NCBI GenBank assembly: GCA_020342235.1
Contig: CP073219.1
Coordinates: 682,001-746,000 of the forward strand
From: Saccharomycopsis phalli
Taxonomy: Eukaryota; Ascomycota; Saccharomycetes; Ascoideales; Saccharomycopsidaceae
Direction: 5' to 3'
Length of the DNA stretch: 64,000 nucleotides
In this document: positions 1 through 9,254 of the stretch, in pieces
Layout: every line of letters begins with the position of its first letter
How positions within the stretch are numbered: position 1 is the first letter of the stretch
Program-made: the position numbers and the translations under genes
The notes under the pieces: model-generated
The model's input: the letters and a program-made list of their open reading frames with translations, nothing else
What the model was told of the DNA's origin: nothing
The model's database searches: none

Positions 1-86
1 TGCTCTTCTAAATACGTAGGTAAGATCTCATAATTAGAAGGACTAGCATTGGAAGGCAACGAAACAGTTAGATAGTTTGCACCCAT
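1..86 (-). CDS. 5' end of an unidentified gene leaving the window
   Basis: An ATG at 84-86 (minus strand) opens a frame of 28 codons that has no stop before the left edge. The peptide begins MGANYLTVSLPSN and continues with NYEILPTYLEE. It lies 140 bp beyond the NEM1 stop, so the two genes would be in tandem on the minus strand. I do not recognise the product, and 28 codons is short enough to occur by chance. Upstream on the minus strand there is a CTAAC-like stretch, so an earlier exon is possible. Confidence 0.4.
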   Translation of the reverse strand, partial: MGANYLTVSLPSNASPSNYEILPTYLEE

Positions 87-226
87 GTTACCAAATGGTT
101 AGGTAGAAGCCAGGTCAATTTCACAATGATGTATATCCGGGTAACACACTACTTTTATCACATCTATCATAGTAATCAGGGTAGATATATACTTACAATA
201 CATACATGTCGTGAAATCGTAGAGAG

Positions 227-1324
227 TTATTTGAAGCATTCCTCACCAGCCTTCAAACCTAAAATGTATCTAACATCCGTGACAAACCTCAAGCTGTTCA
301 AAAGCGGGAGTAATTGTAGTAGTTCATTATCCGTGGGGTCATCTATCCAGCCTTCAATATCAATTGCATTTTCAAGATTTAGTGAGTAACTAACCGGTGA
401 GTTATCAATTAGTATGACTTTTGAAAGATCTATGCCCAACAATGAAAGATCTTTTATGTAACCAACGCCTTTCCTGAGCGTGCAATTGTCCCGGTAGTAT
501 CGTTTTGCAAAGTATTCCCTGTCAGATTCCAACCAATCTATCACTGGATCTGCATACTCCTTCGCACTGGCTGTGAAAATATACACATTAAACCATGATG
601 TGACCGATCGGAGAAATTCCTCACAATATGGACGCTTGTACACATAATAGAGAGTGGCCAAGTCTTTGTTGACCTTCACCTCCACCATATGGGCAGTGCT
701 CATTCTATTAGTTTTTGAAAGCGAGTGGATCAATGTCTCATCTAGGTCTAGTATTAGCGTTTTCTTTTGATGTTTTGATGGATTGAAATTCAACGGCGAA
801 AAGAAAACCTTTGGCAATTTTGAAAACATCGATGGGTACGATGCTGGCGATGTGGGCGACTTTAATTGTGAGATTGCAGCGACTGCCGAGTTGTTTGTGG
901 TGATACTGTTTATTGTGGCCAAATCGTCATAGTCATCGTCCAATATTGCATGCCTTACACGAATCTGTGAATTGTCAAATGACTGAGTGACCTTTGCCGG
1001 GTTCTTTTCCTCCTCGTCTTCATGCGGTTGGTACTTATCTTCCAAAAACTGGAGAGGAAAGGTTATTATGTTCCAGAGATACAAAAATGGTCTGAATATA
1101 AGCAAGTTTGGGAAGAACACAATGATGTTGAATACTAGAATAAGAAAGTTCTTGAACTTTGTAGTCTCTTTATCATCTTTATCATCCTTGCCATCCGCAA
1201 TCACCGTTTCTTCTATGATCGGCTTTATATTGATATCGTCATTCTTGACAACACTCTTAGCTAGCTTCTTTTGAGAATAAAACACCCCATTGACTTTGGA
1301 AGCCACCAATTGAATAGAATTCAT
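227..1324 (-). CDS. NEM1: Nem1-type HAD phosphatase, catalytic subunit of Nem1-Spo7
   Basis: 365 aa. Two hydrophobic segments (about residues 59-75 and 78-92) are followed by a linker and then a C-terminal FCP/Dullard phosphatase domain. The catalytic DLDET motif is at about 193-197, followed by IFTASAKEYAD and ILIDNSP. This order (membrane anchor, then DxDxT phosphatase) is that of Nem1/Dullard at the nuclear envelope and ER. In the family, Nem1 with Spo7 dephosphorylates the phosphatidate phosphatase Pah1 and so favours triacylglycerol over phospholipid synthesis. The Psr1/Psr2 phosphatases are related but carry an N-terminal lipidation motif instead of this anchor. The start is an ATG with no good alternative. 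S. cerevisiae Nem1 is longer, mainly in the divergent N-terminal part. Confidence 0.88.
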   Translation of the reverse strand: MNSIQLVASKVNGVFYSQKKLAKSVVKNDDINIKPIIEETVIADGKDDKDDKETTKFKNFLILVFNIIVFFPNLLIFRPFLYLWNIITFPLQFLEDKYQPHEDEEEKNPAKVTQSFDNSQIRVRHAILDDDYDDLATINSITTNNSAVAAISQLKSPTSPASYPSMFSKLPKVFFSPLNFNPSKHQKKTLILDLDETLIHSLSKTNRMSTAHMVEVKVNKDLATLYYVYKRPYCEEFLRSVTSWFNVYIFTASAKEYADPVIDWLESDREYFAKRYYRDNCTLRKGVGYIKDLSLLGIDLSKVILIDNSPVSYSLNLENAIDIEGWIDDPTDNELLQLLPLLNSLRFVTDVRYILGLKAGEECFK

Positions 1325-2153
1325 ATCAGTTGCTCTGAGATCTATCTGAGCGAACGCAAAACGTTTATCCTATTTTTAACTCTATTAGGCAATGAGTATA
1401 CCTGTCATAATCGATAACAGAAATAGGAGGCTTTTATATATATGAACCAAATTATATATATAAATAGATTGATATAAATATAGATATATCAAGAAGAGAG
1501 TCTTTGGCGATGTATTTAACTCTAAAAAAGTTCACTAACAGAAACCTCGCCGCCCAACTAAATGGTATAAGCACGGTTGTCCCTGTAGAGTCTGGACACC
1601 AAAGGGGGTGTTTTACCCAGCGCATGTCAATTACCTTACGGAATGGGAAAGACCAAAATGTTGGTGACACACGTTACAGGTGGGGGATTGCTAATGAGTG
1701 ACTTCCAATGGGTGGTACCTGTCGGACCTTGAAGCCATTGTCTTACAAAAGCCGAAGACCAAAATAAAAAGTGTAATAAACGCCTTGGGGATATTCCGTC
1801 GGTATCAGAAGGTGTATAATGGATGATTTGCACTCATCATGTTTGATGAGCCTTACATGAACAAAATCGGAAATAAGGGGGTGTCATACACATGTTTAGC
1901 ATTTGTTGAGTGGGAAATATAGGTTGGTGTTTAAAGGTGCATTGGAGACGTATCGGATTGAATGTACTGTGAATCCAATAAGGCTGTAAATTAGACGGAT
2001 AGAATATTGAGTCCGAGTGTGTCACTCTAAGCGGGCAATTCAATTGGCTTTTCACCAAACAAGACTGTCAACGCGGGCACGTGATAGAGCAAGGTGGGGT
2101 GCTCCGCTACTATAAAGTGATGTCCCGAGGGAGAAAAATCACCAAGAATAACT
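1325..2153. other. intergenic region, divergent promoters of NEM1 and the SDR gene
   Basis: 829 bp between two divergent starts. The left part (1430-1500) is rich in TATATA. A 60-odd codon plus-strand frame from an ATG at 1510 and several minus-strand frames are open but resemble nothing I know. A CACGTG box lies 71 bp before the SDR ATG. Confidence 0.6.
2078..2083. promoter_or_regulatory. CACGTG box upstream of the SDR gene
   Basis: Perfect palindromic E-box 71 bp before the ATG at 2154. In yeasts this is the core site for bHLH factors such as Cbf1 or Tye7. The same hexamer recurs in at least six other gene flanks of this window. Confidence 0.45.
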
Positions 2154-2957
2154 ATGGAGTTTAACGTGAATGGAAAAGTAGCAGTTGTCACCGGGTCATC
2201 TAGAGGGCTTGGATACACTTTTGTGGAGGGGCTAATTCTCGGGAATGCTAAGACAGTATATATAAATTCTCGCAAAGTTGATGCCTGCAATTCTGCAGTC
2301 AAGTCACTTACTAGATTTGCTCGGGAGCACGGCAAGACCACCGAGATTATCGCGGTGGCAACCACCTTGTCCAACACAAAGGGCGTGGATTATCTTGTGT
2401 CGCAAGTGTTGGCTCATGGCGACGAAAAGATTGATATTTTGATTGCCAATGCCGGAGCCACTTGGGGCTCACCGCTCGAGCAGCACACCGAGGCTAACAT
2501 CACCAAGGTGCTTGACTTGAACGTGACCGGGGTCTTTCTCACGATCCAAAAGTTCCTTCCATTACTCAAGAAGCCCCAGGGTGCCGATCCGTCACGTGTG
2601 TTGGTGACCTCCTCGATTGCAGGCATGGTTAATAGTGAAACTGCTACATCGTACGGATATGCAGCCTCGAAAGCCGGGGTCACGCACTTGGCGAAACTTT
2701 TGGCTCTCCAATTGCCCCGCGCGTACAACACCAATGTCAATGTTTTGGCACCCGGTTTTTTCCCAAGTAAAATGAGCAATGGGTTGTTGGAGGTTATTGG
2801 AAAGGAGGTGGTTGAGACCAATCCTCGAGGCCGATTGGGGAGGGACTCTGATCTTCCAGGTTTGATTTTATTTTTGTGTGATAAAAAGACCGACTACTTG
2901 AATGGAATCGTCGTGCCAATAGACGGCGGTCACCATCTCTTGGGGGCCAAACTTTAA
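2154..2957 (+). CDS. short-chain dehydrogenase/reductase (classical SDR)
   Basis: 267 aa, the usual length for a single-domain classical SDR. It has the NAD(P)-binding TGSSRGLG near residue 14, the NAGA strand motif, the catalytic Ser in VTSSIAG, and YAASK as the YxxxK active site. The C-terminal APGFF and IPIDGG-like stretch (VPIDGGHH) is also typical. The arginine after TGSS favours NADP(H). The pattern is closest to 3-oxoacyl-ACP-reductase-like and RhlG-like SDRs, but the substrate cannot be read from the sequence. There is no signal peptide or peroxisomal SKL; the C-terminus is GAKL, which resembles a weak PTS1, so peroxisomal location is possible but unproven. A CACGTG box lies in the promoter. 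Confidence 0.85.
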   Translation: MEFNVNGKVAVVTGSSRGLGYTFVEGLILGNAKTVYINSRKVDACNSAVKSLTRFAREHGKTTEIIAVATTLSNTKGVDYLVSQVLAHGDEKIDILIANAGATWGSPLEQHTEANITKVLDLNVTGVFLTIQKFLPLLKKPQGADPSRVLVTSSIAGMVNSETATSYGYAASKAGVTHLAKLLALQLPRAYNTNVNVLAPGFFPSKMSNGLLEVIGKEVVETNPRGRLGRDSDLPGLILFLCDKKTDYLNGIVVPIDGGHHLLGAKL

Positions 2958-5161
2958 GTGGGGTCTCTACATGGGGCATATTGACCCCTCGCGTGTAAAG
3001 TGGAAAAAGCGCGTATTTCTTGGCCGAGATCTGGTATGTATTCCTCGGACTTAAGCTCTAGCTAGCAAAAAAATACGGCAGGTTATTAGTTTTGTAGACG
3101 CAACTCCGTTAACGTTAACTTTGCTGACATATCAACCCTTTCAAACCATAATTCAAAGTTGAGTAAACCCTGTTGGCTGTAATATAAAAGTTTTGCGCTT
3201 CTCAAAGAAGGATGCCAAATCAACGTACGACCGGGAGAAGCTACTTTGCAGGTTGGACTCGTATTACAAGTAAATTGGCCGGGGATTAGAGATTGTAGTA
3301 GTAACAATTGGACACGATAATGCGCGAATGCTAAACGAACAAAGGGTGAGATGTGTGTACGTTCAGGTTTAAATTACACACGATACATTCCGATACAAGT
3401 TGTTTGATGATTAGTTAGCATCGTGTGAAAAGTCCTGTTGGAGCCGCTTCCTAAACGGGTCAACGAGGATCAACGGTAGGCTGCATGAAATGCTAAAGCC
3501 TCGCCGTAAATCACCAAGGGTGGTTGGTTATGGGTGGGAGAGGAGAGATGTCATAGATTACCCTATGGCGGGGGACGATACGGAGCTTTAATCAGGCTAA
3601 ACGAACTAAATGGAGGCACAGTGCAAGACCAAGCGGTTTCAAGAGCATAACTACTGGTGGTATAAATGTCCCACTATCAAGTGGATCCCATTACCTTAAT
3701 CAGACAAATGTGACACAGCATGAACCAGGTAAAGGGTGATCATGATAATTATTCAGGTGGATCGAAATTGGAGGGATCTAGAGAGATGGGTGCAACATCA
3801 GGATAACTACGAGGTTGATTTTAAAGGTATGCAACATGATAACAGAAATCGACGTCAAGTTACATCAAAAAGTCAAAAGAGTAGTATACGTATTATGCAA
3901 GATTGCTCCAAATGTACTGCAATGCACAAGGAGAGAGAATGAGGGCAGCCTGGGATTTAATATCGTTTATAAAATACAGGTCTGTACAAAGTCGCTCAAT
4001 GTAAACAAAAAGAGGAGAGGGCTTTTAATGGAACATGACCTAATTGCCACATCGGGCCTTATATTCATAATCATTGACGTAAAGATTTAACATCTGGGTT
4101 GTGTTAATATAATATGCATACTATATATGCAATTTAAAGCATAACAATTAATGCTAGGTGCCCATGTAGTTTGACTCCGAATATGAATGGCCAAACTGAC
4201 TATTGCTTACCGTTAACCCTGTAAACGCCACAAGAAATTCAGAGTTACAAAAACAGAAGTGACATAACCAAGCAGGTGCTTAGACTATGGCTCTCAGCGC
4301 CGCACTGAATTTCTTTGGATTGTATCAAGACCAGCTTACGTAATATGAAGTTAAAGTTGTACTCTAAATTTTAACTGTTATTGTGTCGTACCTTGAACAG
4401 GTATGGGATACATGCACACGAAATATGCAAATAAGTATCTAGGGTATTAAATTGGAAAGGCGGCAGGGGGGAAGAGAACTTTATAGAGGTATACAAAATG
4501 AATGGAATAACAGGATACCACGGGGGAAGCAAATGCGGAAGACAGAAACAGAATGGATTAGTTCCAAAGGGAGTCGAGCTGACAGGTAAAAGTGGCCTTA
4601 ACGAGTCCAAGAACTCACACAGTTGAATGGTGACGATGTATTTAGACGTAGCTGAAGGTATTATATAAAACGTACTAACAGAAAAGCGGAGATTCTAGGG
4701 AGAGGTAATTGTGATAAGAGGCCAAGACAGAAAAAAATCATTATTTTTATGTTAATATATCAACAAGGAAGGTGTACTGGAGGCTAATATTAACGGAGAT
4801 GTGTGAATTAGGTGGAGAATCTCATGGGATATTCATGGAGTTGAATAATAGTAGAGCCCTGCCAACTAATGTAAATCAATGTAGGCACATAAATAATATG
4901 TACCTCTGCAAGCTGCACAGTACTAACCAGTTAGGCTAGTTGAAGCAGTTCTCAGCGCGCTTTGTCAGAGACGTATTGCGTCTGGACACACACTCCAGAC
5001 TGCATCAAGTCTAAATCTCAGGTTAATTTTTTTTATAAACAGAATCATAGGAAGGTATAAAATATTTCAGATTCTCATCAGCAGAAGACATATTATATGA
5101 AGATAATAGTATCCTAGTGCATGTAGTTACGTGAAAATTGGATAGTAATATATCTTGACAA
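2958..5161. other. 2.2-kb region upstream of the C2H2 regulator
   Basis: The longest gene-poor stretch in the window. The scattered open frames on both strands are short, overlap one another, and show no family signature. No tRNA, tandem repeat or recognisable transposon remnant is visible. The last 150 bp are AT-rich with a T8 run (about 5028-5035) and TATA-like sequences before the ATG at 5162. The natural reading is an extended promoter and 5' leader of the downstream transcription factor gene. A non-coding transcript cannot be excluded. Confidence 0.55.
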
Positions 5162-6163
5162 ATGACTGATTCAGAGCCGCAACAATTAAAGACAGCAATG
5201 AAAGTCGAAGAACATTTCGATTCCAATTATGATTCCGGCTACCACTATCAGAACCACAGACTGCTTCCTGGAGTTCAGCATCTAGGAGGTGGTAATCAGT
5301 TTGGCTACAGCTACGTTCCCGCAAATAATAATAATCCTCCTACTAGACCAGGTAGCGGAACGCCAGGGGGCTCGACTGTAAATGGAGTGGGAAGCTCGGG
5401 AGTAAATAGCCTTAATGTCAGTGGACTAAGTGTTAATGGCAATATGGGAACATATTATCCACCGCAAGCACAGTCACAGCCACAGCCACAGCCACAACTA
5501 CATCAACATCAACATCAACATCAACAGCAGCAGCAGCAGCAGCAGCAATTTACAAATATGAACTGGATGAAGGTGAACCGATCACAGAATTACCAGCCGA
5601 TAGATCCGATGTACAATCCAGACGGCTACTACCCTTCACAGATGCCACAGCCTCCTCTTTCTTCAGACTCGTCCTACTCATATAATTATGCTTCCAATGT
5701 GTCAATGTCATATCCGAATGGAAACTTGGAGGAGTCGCCGATCTTGACGAACCAGAGCCGGAACCTATCTTATCCGATGATCAGTAGTGACGGCAGACAT
5801 CAGCTGTTACCGTCGCAGGGGCTAGTCAGCGACGGCAAGAAGAAGCACCGCCGAAGAAACACCGATCCAAACTATTCTCCGACAGCAGGAATGTCAGAGG
5901 AAACCGCACGCCGTAACCGGTGCCCGCGATGTCAGAAACAGTTCAAGAGACCTAGTTCGCTACAGACGCACTTGTATTCTCACACTGGCGAAAAGCCATT
6001 TACATGCGGATGGGAGGGCTGTGGGCGGAATTTCTCGGTGCGCAGCAACATGACTAGACATATGAAGTTGCACGAGCGGGACTTTAAACAGAATAGTGAC
6101 AAGGTGGAAGGAATACAGCAAGGGATGAATTTCCAGCCTTTGGGGAGCTACAGATACATGTAA
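5162..6163 (+). CDS. C2H2 zinc-finger transcription factor with Q-rich region
   Basis: 333 aa. The N-terminal two thirds are low-complexity (Gly/Asn/Ser/Pro), with a QSQPQPQPQ-HQHQHQ-Q9 tract at about residues 105-130. A basic stretch GKKKHRRR precedes the DNA-binding domain and can serve as an NLS. Two adjacent zinc fingers lie at about 254-306: CPRC-x12-H-x3-H, then CGWEGC-x12-H-x3-H, joined by the standard HTGEKPF linker. The RPSSLQTHLYSHTGEKP and FSVRSNMTRHM pattern resembles the S. cerevisiae Cmr3/YPR015C class. I cannot assign the target genes. The gene stands behind an unusually long 5' region, as is known for morphogenesis regulators in Candida-clade yeasts, which suggests complex regulation. 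Confidence 0.85.
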   Translation: MTDSEPQQLKTAMKVEEHFDSNYDSGYHYQNHRLLPGVQHLGGGNQFGYSYVPANNNNPPTRPGSGTPGGSTVNGVGSSGVNSLNVSGLSVNGNMGTYYPPQAQSQPQPQPQLHQHQHQHQQQQQQQQQFTNMNWMKVNRSQNYQPIDPMYNPDGYYPSQMPQPPLSSDSSYSYNYASNVSMSYPNGNLEESPILTNQSRNLSYPMISSDGRHQLLPSQGLVSDGKKKHRRRNTDPNYSPTAGMSEETARRNRCPRCQKQFKRPSSLQTHLYSHTGEKPFTCGWEGCGRNFSVRSNMTRHMKLHERDFKQNSDKVEGIQQGMNFQPLGSYRYM

Positions 6164-7014
6164 AAGTGCCAAGACTGCCAAGGAAAGGTGGGAATCCGAG
6201 TCTGGAGGATTTGCCAAATGAAACATTGCCGTCTGGCATGTCTTTTATATTAGAAAATTTTTTAGTTTATATTTTACGCTTGTGTTCTGGTTTCTTTATA
6301 GTTGTTTATTTGCTTATCTTCTTGTGATTTTTTTTTGATGATCAAATTGTATATTGCATGGTAAAGTATCGATTGTAGAGCCCTTTTTAATATTATACCC
6401 GTATATGGATTCCAAAGGTGTGGCTGACTAGGATTGTTACTGCATTGATTGTTGCGTCGTAAAGTTTTCGTACTCAAGTTTAAGTCCTACTGCAATTGGC
6501 AGCTAGTAGCACCCATCTCAAATAGGGTAATATATTGGTCGGGTGGCGCAGATTGGGCATCTCAGGACTATTTTCCTTGACTATTGCCACCACATGTATT
6601 AAAATTTGGCTAATGTAGTGGTGCGGTTCTCTAGTCTCCCTAATCAGTCCGCGCATGGCGTGGGCCTTTCATCCCAGTTTCAAACTACTAGAATGCACGC
6701 ACAAGTGGAATCCATTTGAGTAAAAAGCCGTGCTTCGTTATCTAATATACTGTTTTAAATCGGTCTGATGGTTTTATGGAGTTACTCATCTGTGGGACCT
6801 TGTTGTACAAAGTACGGTTCCACTGGTTAGTGGAGCGTTCAAACATGCATGACCTGCCGAACATGTTTCACCGCGAGCTTCAAATCAATTGTGAATCATA
6901 AGCTAAGGATATCATACATATTAAGGATATATACCACAGAAACCAGGTTTTACATATTCCAATATATATATTCTGCCAACCCTCACCAAACATCTCCTTT
7001 ATTATACCCTGAAC
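6164..7014. other. intergenic region
   Basis: 851 bp between two plus-strand genes. It is AT-rich just after the C2H2 gene (6250-6400, probable 3' end signals). A minus-strand 67-codon frame and a plus-strand 62-codon frame are open, but I see no family resemblance in either. No repeat or RNA gene is visible. Confidence 0.5.
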
Positions 7015-7743
7015 ATGCTCACCAGCAGACCTCTTGATAATACTTTAGTCCAGTCTACAATTTCCAGAAGCAAGATCATAGAAGCACAACAGAAAGAATT
7101 GATCATGAAACGTTTACAAGAATCCCCTCCTACTGATGAAGAAACAAGCTTCTCGGACGAGAGCGACGAAGAACCAATGCGTCCAGTCAAGTCTCTTGTC
7201 AGACCTTGGGTCCCTCCACCTTTGAAATTCAGTACTAGACAACGCTCTATACCCACGGCAATAAGAACAGCTCCAATAGCCATGAACTACAAGGTCGGAA
7301 AGCCAAAACACGGGGCTTATTCCATGATGGTCATGCCGCGCCGGATCGCAGCAATGCACTACAAGCAAATGGTCAAACAGAGATCATCCATTAAAACTCC
7401 AATCGTTGCAGACATTTTTGACGCTGGCCGAAACAAAAAGATCGCACCATTGGTATGCCAGCCTCCATCAGCCAGAAAAGACTTTTTTGCATTCAGTGAC
7501 GGGGAAATCGAGGATGACGAGCCACTACACCAAGACTTTGACTACGACGTGGAAAGTGGTGCCATTGAAGACGATGCCGAAGAAAACAGCAAAGTAGTGC
7601 AAGACAAAATCGTCGGAGAAGTCAAAATCGGTGGCAGATCTTTCCCTTTTGACTTGCCACAAGGGTCCACCGAAGCCCACAAGGCCCAGTATTTGAAAAA
7701 ATGCGAGTCAATATGGGAGGAACATCTCAAGAACTTGTTTTAG
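7015..7743 (+). CDS. unidentified acidic/basic protein of 242 aa
   Basis: A clean ATG-to-stop frame with coding-like composition. The N-terminal 60 residues hold an acidic patch (TSFSDESDEEPM). The middle (about 70-150) is basic and contains PRRIAAMHYKQMVKQR. A second acidic segment (about 160-200) is followed by a conserved-looking tail with GGRSFPFDLPQGS and KKCESIWEEHL. No signal peptide, membrane segment or catalytic motif is visible. Alternating acidic and basic stretches suggest a nuclear or ribosome-associated role, but that is only an impression. I do not recognise the family. Confidence 0.7.
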   Translation: MLTSRPLDNTLVQSTISRSKIIEAQQKELIMKRLQESPPTDEETSFSDESDEEPMRPVKSLVRPWVPPPLKFSTRQRSIPTAIRTAPIAMNYKVGKPKHGAYSMMVMPRRIAAMHYKQMVKQRSSIKTPIVADIFDAGRNKKIAPLVCQPPSARKDFFAFSDGEIEDDEPLHQDFDYDVESGAIEDDAEENSKVVQDKIVGEVKIGGRSFPFDLPQGSTEAHKAQYLKKCESIWEEHLKNLF

Positions 7744-7888
7744 ATTTTTCAGCATATTAGCATGGCATAGTAATGAATAATGGTAACATCTGTAGCTTGC
7801 ATAAACAACGATCTCGCAGTCCCACAACGGTCTGATGATACATTTCATCTTGATTTGAGACGTGTCACCACTACTTAGTATCCATTCC

Positions 7889-8098
7889 ATGCTGGAAAAA
7901 GTGGAACCTCAATGTTTCATGGTTATGCAAGATGTGCCCTGGAAACTACGGCGCGAATACATCAGAAAATGCAGGAAATTGCCCTCTCAAACAGAATATT
8001 TACGGTCAGATTGTTTAGGTTATTTGGGATGTTTGATAGAATCCAAATTAACTGCCATTGGTAAGCATGTCTGTCACATGATATACTGGGTGATGTAG
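7889..8098 (+). CDS. possible small ORF of 69 codons
   Basis: ATG at 7889, stop at 8098, 42 bp before the next gene. The peptide MLEKVEPQCFMVMQDVPW... contains basic KLRREYIRKCRKLPS and a Cys/Leu-rich SDCLGYLGCLIESK. It is less biased than most random frames here. I know no homologue, and there is no obvious promoter. A GTAAGC at 8059 could be a splice donor, but no branch site or acceptor follows. It could also be the 5' leader of the next gene. Confidence 0.3.
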   Translation: MLEKVEPQCFMVMQDVPWKLRREYIRKCRKLPSQTEYLRSDCLGYLGCLIESKLTAIGKHVCHMIYWVM

Positions 8099-8140
8099 TT
8101 ACCAAAAAAAAAAACCTGCAAACCATAGTGCTCATCCACA

Positions 8141-9085
8141 ATGGACCAACTCAAGGACGAAATAAAGCAGTTCCAAATATTCATTTCTTCATATACTGGC
8201 CTCCGGACCAGCGAATTTTATACAAAATTGCAAGATATCAAGGCTTCTACAGTAGAGGATCCAGTGGACGAAATTAAAAAGATCTCTATCCTCGTACATT
8301 CCAATGTTACCAAAATAGGATTAGTGTTTCAATATCCTTTCAAGAAAGCTAATATCAGCGCAGCAACAAAGCAATTGCAAGATTACGCCAAGCTATTTCC
8401 TCTTCTTTTGAGTCTTTTGAAACAGCTCAAAGCCTCGAGCTATCCGGCGTACTTTTCCCATGATATATACTTGCATGCGTTGGAAATCCTTGACAACAGT
8501 AAAGCCTTAGCTCTTGAATTGGATCAGATAGCTAAATCAGACCAAAACAAGGATTATAAAGGCGAAAATAAAAAGAGATTAATAGGAATCGGGAAAGTAT
8601 GGAGTAGCTGCACTAGTCTTACTGAGACTATAAACCAAGGGCCTCAGAAATTGCTAGTCAAGAAGCTAAATAATAACTTGGAGATGCTTAAAGAGTCGCT
8701 TGAAGAGTTGGATCTGTATGTCGAGGAGTTGGAATCCGATAGCGAATACGCCAATATTGCCAATCAACGATTGCCTACGCTAAGATTAATCAAAGCGTTT
8801 TACGGATTGTCGGCCCGTGTGTTGAGCAAGAACGTCAAATTGGAAAACGATTTAATCAACGACATTTTCACTACACAAGATTCAATGATCACGTCGACCG
8901 ACGATTTTGTGGGAGGGCTTATAGACGAAGATGAGATGGACATTAAGCAGATTGATTGTGATTTTCAAAAAGACTTGGGCTTGGCCGAACAAATCATTGA
9001 CAAGTTTGAGAGCCTTGGAGTTGATAAGTCGATGTCAGTATTGTTTAAAAGATGGAAACAGAACTTGAAGGAAGTTCGACAATAG
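8141..9085 (+). CDS. GCIP/cyclin-D1-binding-protein-1-like helical protein
   Basis: 314 aa, almost entirely predicted helical, with no membrane segment. Features compatible with the CCNDBP1/GCIP family are a first half with regular leucine spacing (VTKIGLVFQYPFKKANIS, then QLQDYAKLFPLLLSLL), a central GKVWSSCTSLTETI, and a following segment LEMLKESLEELDLYVEEL. The tail is acidic. In animals this family binds cyclin D and Grap2; its role in yeasts is not established. The assignment rests on pattern memory of the family only. An alternative is a generic coiled-coil protein. The start follows an A-rich stretch. Confidence 0.45.
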   Translation: MDQLKDEIKQFQIFISSYTGLRTSEFYTKLQDIKASTVEDPVDEIKKISILVHSNVTKIGLVFQYPFKKANISAATKQLQDYAKLFPLLLSLLKQLKASSYPAYFSHDIYLHALEILDNSKALALELDQIAKSDQNKDYKGENKKRLIGIGKVWSSCTSLTETINQGPQKLLVKKLNNNLEMLKESLEELDLYVEELESDSEYANIANQRLPTLRLIKAFYGLSARVLSKNVKLENDLINDIFTTQDSMITSTDDFVGGLIDEDEMDIKQIDCDFQKDLGLAEQIIDKFESLGVDKSMSVLFKRWKQNLKEVRQ

Positions 9086-9141
9086 AATATATATTATAAC
9101 AATTATTAATAAACCATAAATTTTCATCTGCGATTTCTCTC

Positions 9142-9254
9142 AGCCTCATTCATACGTCTGGTAGCCTCATTTATACGTCTGGTAGCCTCATTTATACGTC
9201 TGGTAGCCACATTCATACGTTTGGTAGCCACATTCATACCTCTGGTAGCCACAT
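9142..9254. repeat. 21-bp tandem array copying the SWD2 stop-codon end
   Basis: Five full 21-bp units (9150-9170, 9171-9191, 9192-9212, 9213-9233, 9234-9254) plus an 8-bp partial at 9142-9149. The right-most unit is the real end of SWD2 (Met-Trp-Leu-Pro-Glu-Val-stop). Every other copy, read on the SWD2 strand, repeats M-(W/R)-L-P-(E/N/D)-V followed by its own TGA or TAA in the same frame. Confidence 0.95.

Noticed and set aside
3086-4610. Several 65-90 codon frames in the long upstream region
   Set aside because: They overlap one another in different frames, lack family motifs and look like chance.
6700-6860. CACTAACCAG on the minus strand, suggesting an intron end
   Set aside because: The following open frame is only about 25 codons and no donor or upstream exon was found.
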